DNA of 64,000 nt, from positions 8,184,001 through 8,248,000 of the forward strand of contig NZ_RAPR01000001.1 in assembly GCF_003610235.1 (NCBI RefSeq), written 5' to 3'. Shown one piece after another: positions 1 to 8,037 of this stretch. This DNA is from Catellatospora citrea. GTDB taxonomy: Bacteria > Actinomycetota > Actinomycetes > Mycobacteriales > Micromonosporaceae. The translations under genes were made by a program, and so were the position numbers. The notes beneath the pieces are model-generated. The model did no database searches, was not told the DNA's origin, and saw only the letters and a program-made list of their open reading frames with translations. How positions within the stretch are numbered: position 1 is the stretch's first letter; each line of letters opens with the position of its first letter.

Positions 1-678
1 GCCCGGGTGTGCCGGGAGCGGTCGGCCCCGCTGGTCGTCGGCGCGGCCACCGCCGAGGCACTCGCCGGGCTGGCCGCGGTCCCCGAGGCGGTGGCGGCGC
101 TGACCGTCGTGCCGCCGTTCGTGCGCCCCGGCGAGGCGGGCGTGCTCGCACACTTCGCCCGGCTCGCCGCGGCGAGCCCGGTGCCGCTGGTCGTCTACGA
201 CATCCCGTACCGCACCGGGCAGTACCTGACCGCGGGCGCGCTGCGCGGGCTGGCCGCGATCCCGAACGTGGCCGGGGTGAAGTACGCCGGAGGCGGCATC
301 AACGACGACACCGTCGCGCTGATGGCCGACCCGCCGGCAGGCTTCGCCGTGCTCGGCGGCGACGACACGTTCATCTCGCCGCTGCTGGCACTGGGCGCGC
401 ACGGCGCCATCCTGTCGTCGGCTCACCTGGCGACCGCACAGTTCGCCGAGCTGATCCGGCTGTGGCAGTCAGGTGACGCGATCCGGGCCCGAGCGCTCGG
501 GCACCGGCTCGCGCCGCTGTCCAAGGCCCTGTTCGCCGAACCCAACCCCACGGTGGTCAAGGCCGCGCTGCACGCGCAGGGCCGCATCCCGACCCCAGGT
601 GTACGCCTCCCGCTGCTCGCCGCCCACCCCGACAGCACCGCCGCGGCACTCAAGCAGCTCGCCGAGGTCGGCGGCTGA
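1..678 (+). CDS. DapA/N-acetylneuraminate lyase family aldolase (C-terminal part)
   Basis: The reading frame is open from the first base of the window, so the N-terminus lies upstream; 225 residues are visible and end at TGA 676-678. The visible part is the second half of a class I aldolase TIM barrel: a VVYDIPYRTG segment holds the Tyr of the proton relay, and NVAGVKYAGGG holds the Schiff-base lysine. A GGDDTF segment and the C-terminal helical part (NPTVVKAALHAQG) also fit the family. Members include 4-hydroxy-tetrahydrodipicolinate synthase, sialate lyase and sugar-acid aldolases. I cannot choose between these without the N-terminal substrate residues. It is convergent with the next gene and separated from it by a strong hairpin. 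Confidence 0.85.
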   Translation, partial: ARVCRERSAPLVVGAATAEALAGLAAVPEAVAALTVVPPFVRPGEAGVLAHFARLAAASPVPLVVYDIPYRTGQYLTAGALRGLAAIPNVAGVKYAGGGINDDTVALMADPPAGFAVLGGDDTFISPLLALGAHGAILSSAHLATAQFAELIRLWQSGDAIRARALGHRLAPLSKALFAEPNPTVVKAALHAQGRIPTPGVRLPLLAAHPDSTAAALKQLAEVGG

Positions 679-694
679 CCCTCGACGATCACGT

Positions 695-760
695 CCTGCA
701 GTTTCGGGGAAACTGCACGAATACCCGCAGCGGTTCCTGCGGTTTCCCCGAAACTGCAGG
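695..760. terminator. Bidirectional hairpin between convergent genes
   Basis: Two perfect 18-base arms (695-712 and 743-760, beginning CCTGCAGTTTCGGGG) are separated by 30 bases. Each arm also holds its own small hairpin (GTTTC-GGG-GAAAC and GTTTC-CCC-GAAAC). It lies between the end of the aldolase (+) and the end of the unknown gene (-), where a shared terminator is expected. There is no T-run, which is normal for actinobacterial hairpin terminators. Confidence 0.6.
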
Positions 761-782
761 AACCGTCGTGTGCCGGGCTTGG

Positions 783-1220
783 TCAGGGTGTGCCGAACTG
801 CCATTCCATGCCGGGGATGTGCTCGCCGGCCTCGGCCATGATCGCCTCGATGTGCTCGCGGCCCGCTGAGGTCGGGACGGTGGCGACGGCGAACTGCCGC
901 TGCGGCGGGGCCTCGACGTAGCCGCCGACGGTGTCGAAGGCCTTGGCGAGCCACGCCATCGCGTGGTCGTCGAGCGGCGGGTCGGCGTACACCTGCACGC
1001 AGTCGTTCGGGCCGCGGCGCACCACCTGGAAGCCGCTCGCCTGCAGCACCAGCACGTCACCGGCCGCCGCGCCGGTGACCAGGCCGGGGCTGCCGAGCAG
1101 CTCCGCCAGCCCGCCCGGCAGCGCCCTGGCGGGCAGCACCTCGGTGATGAGCTGGCCGTCCGGCTCCACGGTGGTGAGCCGGACGTGGCCGACCTGGTCG
1201 GCGTCGGATCCCTCGGTCAT
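783..1220 (-). CDS. Conserved hypothetical protein, 145 aa
   Basis: An open frame with actinobacterial codon use, encoding about 145 residues from ATG 1220; an in-frame ATG at 1232 would add four residues. I do not recognise the family. The protein has no signal peptide or membrane segment and looks like a small soluble alpha/beta domain. It ends in a Trp-containing tail (GMEWQFGTP). The middle part (VRRGPNDCVQVYADPP) hints at a beta-rich ligand-binding or immunity-like fold, but that is only an impression. It is convergent with the aldolase and divergent from the metalloprotease gene. Confidence 0.6.
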   Translation of the reverse strand: MTEGSDADQVGHVRLTTVEPDGQLITEVLPARALPGGLAELLGSPGLVTGAAAGDVLVLQASGFQVVRRGPNDCVQVYADPPLDDHAMAWLAKAFDTVGGYVEAPPQRQFAVATVPTSAGREHIEAIMAEAGEHIPGMEWQFGTP

Positions 1221-1298
1221 GGCGAGGATCATGCCAGCCGCCCCGCGCGGAGGTAACCCCCGATCGCTGCAGCTTCCTGCACCCGAGCGGACCTGCCG

Positions 1299-1316
1299 CA
1301 CAACCCTTCCACAACC
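1299..1316 (+). promoter_or_regulatory. Direct repeat CACAACC-N4-CACAACC upstream of the metalloprotease gene
   Basis: Two identical heptamers, at 1299-1305 and 1310-1316, are spaced 11 bp start to start. The same element, with one difference in the 4-base spacer, lies at 3322-3339 before the next gene. Heptameric direct repeats at 11-bp spacing are the usual binding mode of SARP activators, and a SARP gene lies at 3811-6939. The link is inferred. Confidence 0.5.
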
Positions 1317-1376
1317 GCGTGACAGCCGTGCCCGCGTACCCCTGTGGCCATGGCTGACAGGGAAGGGAAGGTCGTC

Positions 1377-3275
1377 ATGAGACGGATCTCCATGGCACTC
1401 GCGGCGGTGCTGCTGTGTGGCGGCGCCGTCGCGCTGACCGCGCCGGCGCAGGCCGCCGGATCGCCCGAGGACGCGGCGATCGCCCGCGCGCAGGAGCTGA
1501 TCAGGCTCAACCCCGCGGCGGTACGGGCCGCCGACGGTGACCGCTACGAGGTGATCCGGGCCGCGGTCACCCGGACCGGCTCCGCGCACGTCCGGTTCAA
1601 CCGGCAGTTCCGGGGTCTACCGGTGGTGGGCGGGGACTTCGTGGTGCACGTGGCGCCGGACGGAGCCCTCGACGGGGTGTCCGTGTCGCTGGACGGTCCG
1701 GTCGCCGTCGGCACCGAGCCGAAGGTCACCGCAACGCAGGCCGCCACCACGGCCCGGGACGCCCTGCGGGCGACCGAGGTCGGCACGCCGCAGCTGATCG
1801 TCGACGGGGTCGGCGGCACGGGCCGGCTGGCCTGGCGGCTGCCGGTGACGGTGGCGACCGGGGAGGCGGAGGCGGTCGTCGACGCCGTCGAGGCCCGGGT
1901 GCTGCGCACCCAGGCGCTGGAGCACACGGCCACCGGCACCGGGCACAGCGTCTACGGCGGGCAGGTGTCGCTGAGCACCACGCAGACGATCTTCGACTAC
2001 AAGATGATCGACCCGCTGCGCGGCAACTCGAAGACCTGCGACATGCAGCACACCACGGCGGGGCCCTGTGTGACCTTCGCCGACGTCAACAACATCTGGG
2101 GCAACGGCGACCCGGCACACAACCAGAGCGCGGCCGTGGACGTGCACTACGGCTCGGCCAACACCTGGGACTTCTACCTCAACGTGCTGGGCCGGCACGG
2201 CATCTTCGACGACGGCGTCGGCACCACCTCGCAGGTGCACCGCGGCGTCGACTGGGCCAACGCCAGCTGGAGCTCGACGCAGAAGGTGATGCGCTACGGC
2301 GACGGCAGCAACGGACTGCGGCCGCTGGTGTCGCTGGACGTGGTCGCGCACGAGATGTCGCACGGCGTCACCCAGGCCGTCGGCGGCCTGATCTACTCCG
2401 GGGAGTCCGGCGGCCTCAACGAGGGCACCAGCGACATCCTCGGCACGATGGCCGAGTTCTACGCCAACAACGCCGTGGACACGCCGGACTACCTGCTCGG
2501 CGAGGAGATCGACATCTTCGGCACCGGCGATCCGCTGCGCTACATGTACCAGCCGTCGCTGGACGGGATCTCCAAGGACTGCTGGTACAACGGCATCGCC
2601 AACCTCGACCCGCACTTCTCCTCCGGCGTGGCCAACCACTTCTTCTTCCTGGCCGCCGAGGGCAGCGGGAACACGCCGTACGGCGCCAGCCCCACCTGCA
2701 ACGGCTCGTCCGTCGTCGGCATCGGCCGCGACCGCGCCACGCAGATCTGGTACCACGCGCTGGCCAACTACTTCACCAGCGACGAGACGTTCGCCGAGGC
2801 CCGCGCGGACACCCTCGCCGCCACCGCGGACCTCTACGGCAAGTGCGGCAGCACCTACCGGACCGTGGCGATGGCGTGGGCGGCCGTCGGCGTCGGCACC
2901 TACAGCTACCCGTGGAAGCTGTGCATCCCCAAGTGGAACCTGGTCTGGGAGGAGTGGCCGCAGCCCCCGATCCTGGACCCGGGCCCGATCAAGTGGATCA
3001 CCAAGATCCAGGAGAAGGGCACCCTCGAGGTCGCCGAGGTGGCCGTCAACCTCACCCACCCGCGCCGCGGTGACCTGCGCCTGGAGCTGGTCTCCCCGGC
3101 CGGCCGGTCCTACCTGCTCAAGGCCCCCGACGCCAAGGACCGCGCCGCGGACGTGGCCGACGTCTACCAGGTGCGCCTGGGCGGGGTCGCCGAGGCCGGG
3201 GAGTGGACGCTCGTCGTCGAGGACGTCGTCAAGGGCGAGCAGAGCCACCTGCGCGGCTGGAGTCTGCTCTACTAG
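1377..3275 (+). CDS. Secreted M4-family (thermolysin-like) metallopeptidase with C-terminal P-domain
   Basis: This 632-residue zinc endopeptidase precursor is probably exported and self-processed. A Sec signal peptide (MRRISMALAAVLLCGG to AQA) is followed by an FTP-type propeptide, then the catalytic domain. HEMSH at 325-329 gives zinc ligands H325 and H329 with catalytic E326. E349 in the NEGTSD motif is the third ligand, at exactly the thermolysin spacing of 20 after the second His. H413 (DPHFSSG) matches the transition-state His. The last ~85 residues resemble a proprotein-convertase P-domain (LTHPRRGDLRLELVSP). ATG 1377 is chosen for its purine-rich SD (GGGAAGGGAAGG) and because it starts the signal peptide; in-frame GTG 1344 and ATG 1350 lie upstream. 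A SARP-type direct repeat lies at 1299-1316. Confidence 0.93.
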   Translation: MRRISMALAAVLLCGGAVALTAPAQAAGSPEDAAIARAQELIRLNPAAVRAADGDRYEVIRAAVTRTGSAHVRFNRQFRGLPVVGGDFVVHVAPDGALDGVSVSLDGPVAVGTEPKVTATQAATTARDALRATEVGTPQLIVDGVGGTGRLAWRLPVTVATGEAEAVVDAVEARVLRTQALEHTATGTGHSVYGGQVSLSTTQTIFDYKMIDPLRGNSKTCDMQHTTAGPCVTFADVNNIWGNGDPAHNQSAAVDVHYGSANTWDFYLNVLGRHGIFDDGVGTTSQVHRGVDWANASWSSTQKVMRYGDGSNGLRPLVSLDVVAHEMSHGVTQAVGGLIYSGESGGLNEGTSDILGTMAEFYANNAVDTPDYLLGEEIDIFGTGDPLRYMYQPSLDGISKDCWYNGIANLDPHFSSGVANHFFFLAAEGSGNTPYGASPTCNGSSVVGIGRDRATQIWYHALANYFTSDETFAEARADTLAATADLYGKCGSTYRTVAMAWAAVGVGTYSYPWKLCIPKWNLVWEEWPQPPILDPGPIKWITKIQEKGTLEVAEVAVNLTHPRRGDLRLELVSPAGRSYLLKAPDAKDRAADVADVYQVRLGGVAEAGEWTLVVEDVVKGEQSHLRGWSLLY

Positions 3276-3321
3276 GCCCAGCCTGTGCCTGGCCGCCGGT
3301 CGCAGGGCCGGTGGCCAGGCA

Positions 3322-3354
3322 CACAACCTTTCCACAACCCGGCCCGCCTACCGT
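3322..3354 (+). promoter_or_regulatory. CACAACC direct repeat and -10 box for the Calx-beta gene
   Basis: CACAACC occurs at 3322-3328 and 3333-3339, again 11 bp apart, matching the element before the metalloprotease gene. Nine bases further on is a -10-like TACCGT (3349-3354), followed by 7 bases and the ATG at 3362. The repeat-to-box distance is close to the roughly 8 bp reported for SARP-dependent promoters, and the transcript would be leaderless. Confidence 0.5.
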
Positions 3355-3361
3355 GCGGGCC

Positions 3362-3799
3362 ATGACTCGTATCGCACGCTGGCTCAGCGCTTCAGCCCTG
3401 GCTCTCCTCGCGACGATCGTGCTGCTGCCGCAGCCCGCCTCCGCAGCCGCCGGCAACCTCCCCTGCGGATCGGACTGTCTGGCGCAGAGCCTGGACGCGG
3501 TCTGCTGGGAGAAGGAATGGTGCGCCGTCAAGGTCGTGGTGAAGGGCACCGTGCCGGCGGCGGGTTTCGTGCTGTCGTACCGCACCGCTGACGGGACCGC
3601 GTCCGCGCCCGGCGACTATGTCGCGGTGCCCTCCGGGGAGTTGTCGGTGACCGGGGAGGGCGTCACCCAGCTGCGGGTGTTCGTCGCAGGCGACGCCGTG
3701 CGGGAACGGGACGAGACCTTCGCCGTCGAGTTCGTCGACCGGGAGGGCCGCGTGCTCGGCACGTCCACGGTCACCGTCCGCGACCACGCCGCACACTAG
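3362..3799 (+). CDS. Small secreted Calx-beta domain protein
   Basis: This 145-residue precursor has a signal peptide (MTRIARWLSASALALLATIV to ASA) followed by a single Calx-beta-like domain. The domain signature is visible as FVLSYRTADGTASAPGDYVAV, an intervening strand (TQLRVFVAGDAVRERDETFAVEF) and a final TSTVTVRDHA strand. The mature N-terminus has four cysteines (LPCGSDC, AVCW, WCAV), suggesting disulfides outside the cell. Calx-beta domains usually occur in tandem and bind calcium; a lone copy this small is uncommon. It shares a promoter repeat with the metalloprotease gene, so a role beside that protease (partner, substrate or inhibitor) is a reasonable guess but unproven. Confidence 0.8.
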   Translation: MTRIARWLSASALALLATIVLLPQPASAAAGNLPCGSDCLAQSLDAVCWEKEWCAVKVVVKGTVPAAGFVLSYRTADGTASAPGDYVAVPSGELSVTGEGVTQLRVFVAGDAVRERDETFAVEFVDREGRVLGTSTVTVRDHAAH

Positions 3800-3810
3800 G
3801 GCCGCGCCGG

Positions 3811-6800
3811 TCAGGCGAAGGTGTCGGCCAGCGCCTCTGCTTCGGCGGGGGCGTTGGCCTTGCGGAACAGGTCGACGGCGAGCTGCCACTGCGTACGGGC
3901 CTCGGCGGGGTCGCCGCTGCGGCGGGCGAGTTCGCCGAGGTCGCGGGCGATGCAGGCGGCCTCGAAGTGGTCGGGTGCGCGGCTGCGCAGGGCCTGCGCC
4001 AGGCGCAGGTAGCCGGCGGCGGCCACCGGGTCGTCGCGCTCCAGGTGGGTGCGGCCGAGGTTGGCCAGCGCGGTCGCCTCCAGGTGCCGGTCGGCGATCT
4101 CCCGGCTGAGTTCCAGGGCCCGGCCGAACTCGTCCAGCGCCGCCCGGTGGTCGCCGCCGCGCAGGTGCACGGTGCCGATGGTGTTGCGGGTGTCGGCCTC
4201 GTGGCGGCGGTCGCCGCGGTGCCGGCGTACGGCCAGGGCCTGGCGCAGGTGGTCCAGCGCGGCGTGCAGGTCGCCGAGCGCCGCGTGAGCCTGGCCCAGG
4301 CCGCTCAGCGCCGCCGCCTCCAGCCGGGCGTTGCCCAGCTCCCGGGCCGCGGGCAGGGCCCGGGCCAGGTATTCCAGGCTCAGCTCGGCCCGTCCCATCC
4401 GGACGTACGCGTCGCCGATGTTGTTGAGCCCCAGCGCCACCCCGAGCGCGTTGCCGATCGACGTGTGCAGGGCCAGCGCCTGCTGGTACGCCTCCACGGC
4501 CTCGTCGTGGCGGCGCAGCCCGGCGTTGGCCACGGCGATGTTGTTGTGCACGTGGCCCTCGCCGCGGGTGTCGCCGCACCGGCGGGTCAGCGCCAGCGCC
4601 TGCTGCAGCACGTCGAGCGCCTCGTCGAAGCGCCGCGTCATGATCAGGGCCACGCCCAGCCCGCTGCGCATCAGCCCCTCCGCGGCGGGATCCCCGCAGC
4701 GGGCCGCGGCGGCGACGCCCAGGCGGCACAGTTCGACCCGGTCCGCCCAGTGCCCGCGCGAGTCGAAGAACCCGGTCAGCAGGTAGGTCAGCTGCCAGGC
4801 CGCGACGTGGCGGCCGTGCTCGGCGGCGTGCCGGACGACCGCCAGCATGCCCGCCCGCTCACCGTCGAGGAACGCCAGCGCGGCGACCGGGTCGTCGGTG
4901 AACGGCAGCTGCGCCGGCGGGTGTGCGGGCGCGGCCCGGACCCGGTCGCGGCCCGGGTCGACGAGCCGGTTCGCGGCGTCGGCGACGGCCAGGTGCCAGT
5001 CCACGATGCGGGCGAGGGTCTCGTCGCGGGCCGCGGCGGTCTCGTCGGCGGCCGCGCACTCGCGGGCGTACAGGCGCAGCAGGTCGTGGCAGCGGTAGCG
5101 GTCCGGGGCGACCTCGCCGACCAGGTGCGCGGACACCAGCTCGGCGAGCACCCGCCGCGCCGCGGGCAGGGTCAGGTCGGCGGCCGCGGCCGCCAGGTGC
5201 CCGGTGAACGTGGCGCCCGGATGTAGGCCGAGCAGCCGGAACAGCCGGGCCGCCGGGGCGGGCAGGGCCCGGTACGCCGAGCCGAACACGGTGCGCACGC
5301 TGCGGCTGTCGCCGGGCACGGACAGCTCGTCGAGCCGGTCGTCGTCGACCAGCTCCGCGGTCAGCTCGGCCAGGGTGCGGCCGGGGCGGGCGGCGAGCTT
5401 CGCGGCGGCGATGCGCAGCGCCAGCGGCATGCCGCCGCACAGCCCGGCCAGCTCGACCGCGGCGGCGGGCTCGCGGTCCATCCTGGTCCGGCCGAGCACC
5501 TGCGCCAGCAGCGCGACCGCCGCGTGCCGGTCGAGGGCGTCCAGCGCCACCGCGTGCACCGCGTGGTGCACGGCCAGCGCGGTCGGCCGGCTGCGGCTGG
5601 TGACCAGCAGCAGGCTCGCCGCGGTCGGCGGCACCAGCGGCAGCACCTGGTCCGGTCCGGCCGCGTTGTCGAGCACCACCAGCATCCGGCGCTCGCTCAG
5701 CAGCGTGCGGTAGAGCGCGGCGCGGGCGGGCAGCTCGGCGGGGATGCGCCCGGCCGGCACGCCGAGGCTGGCCAGCACCTGGGCCAGCGCCTGCGTGGGC
5801 GGCAGCGCGGTGGCCGGGTCGTGCCCGCCGAGGTCGACGTACAGCTGCCCGTCGGGGAACCGGGGCACGACGGTGTGCGCCCACCGGACGGCGAGCGCGG
5901 TCTTGCCCATGCCGCCCGGACCGGCCACGAAGCCGATGCGCGGCTGCGGCCCGTCCTGCGCCAGCAGCCGGTCCAGCGCGGACAGCTCCTCGTCGCGGCC
6001 GATGAAGTGCCCCGCGGGCGCGGGCAGCTCGGCCGGCACCGGCTCGGCGTTCGGCGCGGCCTGCCCGGCGAGCGCGGACGCGGGCGCAAGGGTGTGCCCG
6101 GCGGTCGCGGGTGGATCCGCGACCGCGGGCGTGGCCGGGTGCAGCGCCGGGTCCTCGCGCAGGATCGCGGTGTGCAGCCGCTGCAGGTCGGGCCCCGGGT
6201 CGGTGCCGAGCTCGTCGGCGAGGTGGGCGCGCAGCCGCCGGTACGCGTCGAGGGCTTCGGCCGGCCGCCCGCACCGGTACAGCGCCAGCATGGACAGCCC
6301 GACCAGGCGTTCGCGGTGCGGGTGGCCGACCAGCAGCCGCTCCAGCTCGCCGACGGCGGTGCGGTGGCGGCCGAGCCGCAGCTCGGCCTCCCACAGGTCC
6401 TCCTCGGCGCACAGCCGCACCTCGTTGAGCCGCGCCGCCTCCGCGGCCGCCCAGCCGGTGGGCTCGCCGTCGGCCAGCGCGTCGCCGCGCCACAGCGCGA
6501 GCCCTTCACGCAGCTCGCGGGCCGCGGTCTCGGGCACGCTGTCACCGAGGTGGCGGCGGGCCGAGGCCACCTTGGACTCGAACAGGTGGGCGTCGACCTC
6601 GAGCGCGGGGATGTCGAGCAGGTAGCCGGCGTGCCGGGTGTGCAGCGCGGCGGGCAGGCCGCAGGCGTCCAGCGCCTGGCGTACCCGGGCGATGTGGCTG
6701 TGCAGCGTCTTGACCGCGGTGCGCGGCGGGTCCCAGCCCCAGAGCGCGTCGATGAGGCGGGACTGGTGCACGACGGTGCCGGCGTGCACGGCCAGCACCG

Positions 6801-6939
6801 CGAGCAGGGCCCGCTGGCGCGCGCCGGACAGCACGGCCGGGCCGTCGAGACCGGCCGCCTCGATGGGCCCGAGGATGCGCACCCCGGCGTGGCAGGTGTG
6901 CGGAGGTGCGGTCGCCGGGCGGGCGCCGGTGGCGTTCAT
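3811..6939 (-). CDS. AfsR-like SARP transcriptional regulator (wHTH-BTAD-NB-ARC-TPR)
   Basis: This 1,042-residue regulator has the AfsR layout. An OmpR-type winged helix (about 20-110, LSGARQRALLAVLAVHAG and LWGWDPPRTAVKTLHSHIARVRQAL) is followed by a bacterial transcriptional activation domain (about 115-265, ending DELGTDPGPDLQRLH). A Pro/Ala linker leads to an NB-ARC ATPase with Walker A GPGGMGKT near 338 and a Walker-B-like MLVVLDNA. The C-terminal third is tetratricopeptide repeats, with recurring NNIA, NNIGDAY, LSGLGQAHAALG and NTIGTVHL units. The start has a good SD (GGAAGGGAG). It is convergent with the Calx-beta gene, 11 bases away. The two CACAACC repeats just downstream are its most obvious candidate targets. 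Such proteins usually activate secondary-metabolite or secretion genes. Confidence 0.93.
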   Translation of the reverse strand: MNATGARPATAPPHTCHAGVRILGPIEAAGLDGPAVLSGARQRALLAVLAVHAGTVVHQSRLIDALWGWDPPRTAVKTLHSHIARVRQALDACGLPAALHTRHAGYLLDIPALEVDAHLFESKVASARRHLGDSVPETAARELREGLALWRGDALADGEPTGWAAAEAARLNEVRLCAEEDLWEAELRLGRHRTAVGELERLLVGHPHRERLVGLSMLALYRCGRPAEALDAYRRLRAHLADELGTDPGPDLQRLHTAILREDPALHPATPAVADPPATAGHTLAPASALAGQAAPNAEPVPAELPAPAGHFIGRDEELSALDRLLAQDGPQPRIGFVAGPGGMGKTALAVRWAHTVVPRFPDGQLYVDLGGHDPATALPPTQALAQVLASLGVPAGRIPAELPARAALYRTLLSERRMLVVLDNAAGPDQVLPLVPPTAASLLLVTSRSRPTALAVHHAVHAVALDALDRHAAVALLAQVLGRTRMDREPAAAVELAGLCGGMPLALRIAAAKLAARPGRTLAELTAELVDDDRLDELSVPGDSRSVRTVFGSAYRALPAPAARLFRLLGLHPGATFTGHLAAAAADLTLPAARRVLAELVSAHLVGEVAPDRYRCHDLLRLYARECAAADETAAARDETLARIVDWHLAVADAANRLVDPGRDRVRAAPAHPPAQLPFTDDPVAALAFLDGERAGMLAVVRHAAEHGRHVAAWQLTYLLTGFFDSRGHWADRVELCRLGVAAAARCGDPAAEGLMRSGLGVALIMTRRFDEALDVLQQALALTRRCGDTRGEGHVHNNIAVANAGLRRHDEAVEAYQQALALHTSIGNALGVALGLNNIGDAYVRMGRAELSLEYLARALPAARELGNARLEAAALSGLGQAHAALGDLHAALDHLRQALAVRRHRGDRRHEADTRNTIGTVHLRGGDHRAALDEFGRALELSREIADRHLEATALANLGRTHLERDDPVAAAGYLRLAQALRSRAPDHFEAACIARDLGELARRSGDPAEARTQWQLAVDLFRKANAPAEAEALADTFA

Positions 6940-6977
6940 CGCCGACTCCCTTCCGACGCGACGCCGTCCGGGCAGGG

Positions 6978-6989
6978 CGTGACGTCACG
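6978..6989. promoter_or_regulatory. 12-bp palindrome upstream of the SARP gene
   Basis: CGTGACGTCACG is a perfect palindrome 39 bp before the SARP start codon. It could be an operator for the SARP promoter. In DNA this GC-rich a chance palindrome of this size is not very rare, so support is modest. Confidence 0.25.
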
Positions 6990-7090
6990 TCGCCCCCAGG
7001 TTGGCAAAGCATCCGCCGGATGGGCTCCGGTCTGTCGCCATGCCGTCGGTTGGGAAGGGGATCGAAGTCCCTGTCGGGGGTGGATGCCGG

Positions 7091-7363
7091 TCAGGCGGTC
7101 CAGCCGAGCCAGGCCTCCCCGGCACTGACGAACCCGAGCCATACGGCCACCGCCACGACCGGGACCAGGGGCACTAGGAACGGCCGGGTGCGCCACAGCC
7201 GGATCGCGACCAGCAGCAGCGCGGCCCAGATCATCATCAGCACGATCAGCCCCCACAGCGGCGTGACCAGGCCGCTGGAGAGGTAGAACGGGAACAGGAC
7301 GAGCTGCGCGAGGATGCCGAGCGCTCCGACGATCTTCGCCGGGACAGCGGGCGAGTCCGCCAT
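7091..7363 (-). CDS. Small membrane protein, 90 aa
   Basis: This 90-residue protein has three hydrophobic stretches: KIVGALGILAQLVLFPFYL, WGLIVLMMIWAALLLVAI, and PLVPVVAVAVWLGFVSAG. They predict three transmembrane helices with little outside the membrane. The start is fixed by a good Shine-Dalgarno sequence (GGAGG, 5 bases before ATG 7363). I do not recognise a named family; similar short integral proteins of unknown role are common in actinomycetes. It may read through towards the SARP gene, but the 151-base gap suggests separate promoters. Confidence 0.75.
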   Translation of the reverse strand: MADSPAVPAKIVGALGILAQLVLFPFYLSSGLVTPLWGLIVLMMIWAALLLVAIRLWRTRPFLVPLVPVVAVAVWLGFVSAGEAWLGWTA

Positions 7364-7497
7364 GGTGACCTCCACGATGGCCGCGGACCTGCGCCGCGCC
7401 CACCGGCAGCGTCGCAGACGGCGGTGAGGCTGTACATCCGCCACCCGGCGGGCGGCCCCGCCGGCGCGGCGCGCCGACGTCGCAGGATCGGGGGCGC

Positions 7498-7914
7498 TCA
7501 GCCCGGCGGCGGGGAGTCGGTGTCGCGGCCGACGTGGTCGAGGCCTGCCAGGGGCTGTGCGGCCGCCACGAAACCGTCGACGTCGGCTCCCGCCGCCAGC
7601 GTCGCCGTGAAGGACTCGGGCAGGTCGGCGGCGCTGATCGAGCCGACCAGCTCGGCCGAGTCGCGGTAGGCCTCCCGGAACCTGGCCAGCGCCTGTTCGC
7701 GGCTCTCGAACGTGAACGAGGCGACCTCCGGCCGGGCCCGCAGCCATGACTCGATCGCGGTGCGCTGCGGCGCGGTCGCGTCCATGGCCAGCTCCAGACG
7801 GACCACGGTCGCCTGCGGGGCGGGGCGCGGCTCCGGGGCCTGGCCCGCGGGCGCGCCACAGCCCGCCGCCGCGAGCAGGGCGACGACGACGAGCGCTACC
7901 CAGCGCGATCCCAT
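7498..7914 (-). CDS. Lipoprotein with an FtsX extracellular-domain fold
   Basis: This 138-residue precursor has a lipoprotein signal (MGSRWVALVVVALLAAAGC, lipobox AAGC). The mature part matches the extracellular domain of the cell-division ABC permease FtsX. It shows a strand with MDATAPQRTAIESWLRARPEV, then ASFTFESREQALARFREAY, then a LPESFTATL segment, which is the typical FtsX-ECD order. In FtsX this loop binds cell-wall hydrolases of the RipC/NlpC type. Here the domain stands alone on a lipid anchor, without the permease helices, so it may bind the same partners without FtsEX. The family call is confident; the role is inferred. Confidence 0.8.
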   Translation of the reverse strand: MGSRWVALVVVALLAAAGCGAPAGQAPEPRPAPQATVVRLELAMDATAPQRTAIESWLRARPEVASFTFESREQALARFREAYRDSAELVGSISAADLPESFTATLAAGADVDGFVAAAQPLAGLDHVGRDTDSPPPG

Positions 7915-8037
7915 CGTCGCAGTCTACGGCCCACGGACCGTCCACATCGACCCATCTCACTAACCCGCACCCCGCGATCGGGGCCGGGCAGAAGGAAGGG
8001 CGCCTTCTACAACGCGGAGCGTGGTGGATTCCGGTGG

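Noticed and set aside
1617..3335. A 572-codon open frame on the - strand opposite the metalloprotease
   Set aside because: No domain and a Val/Gly/Arg/Ala-rich shadow composition; the + strand has the full M4 active site.
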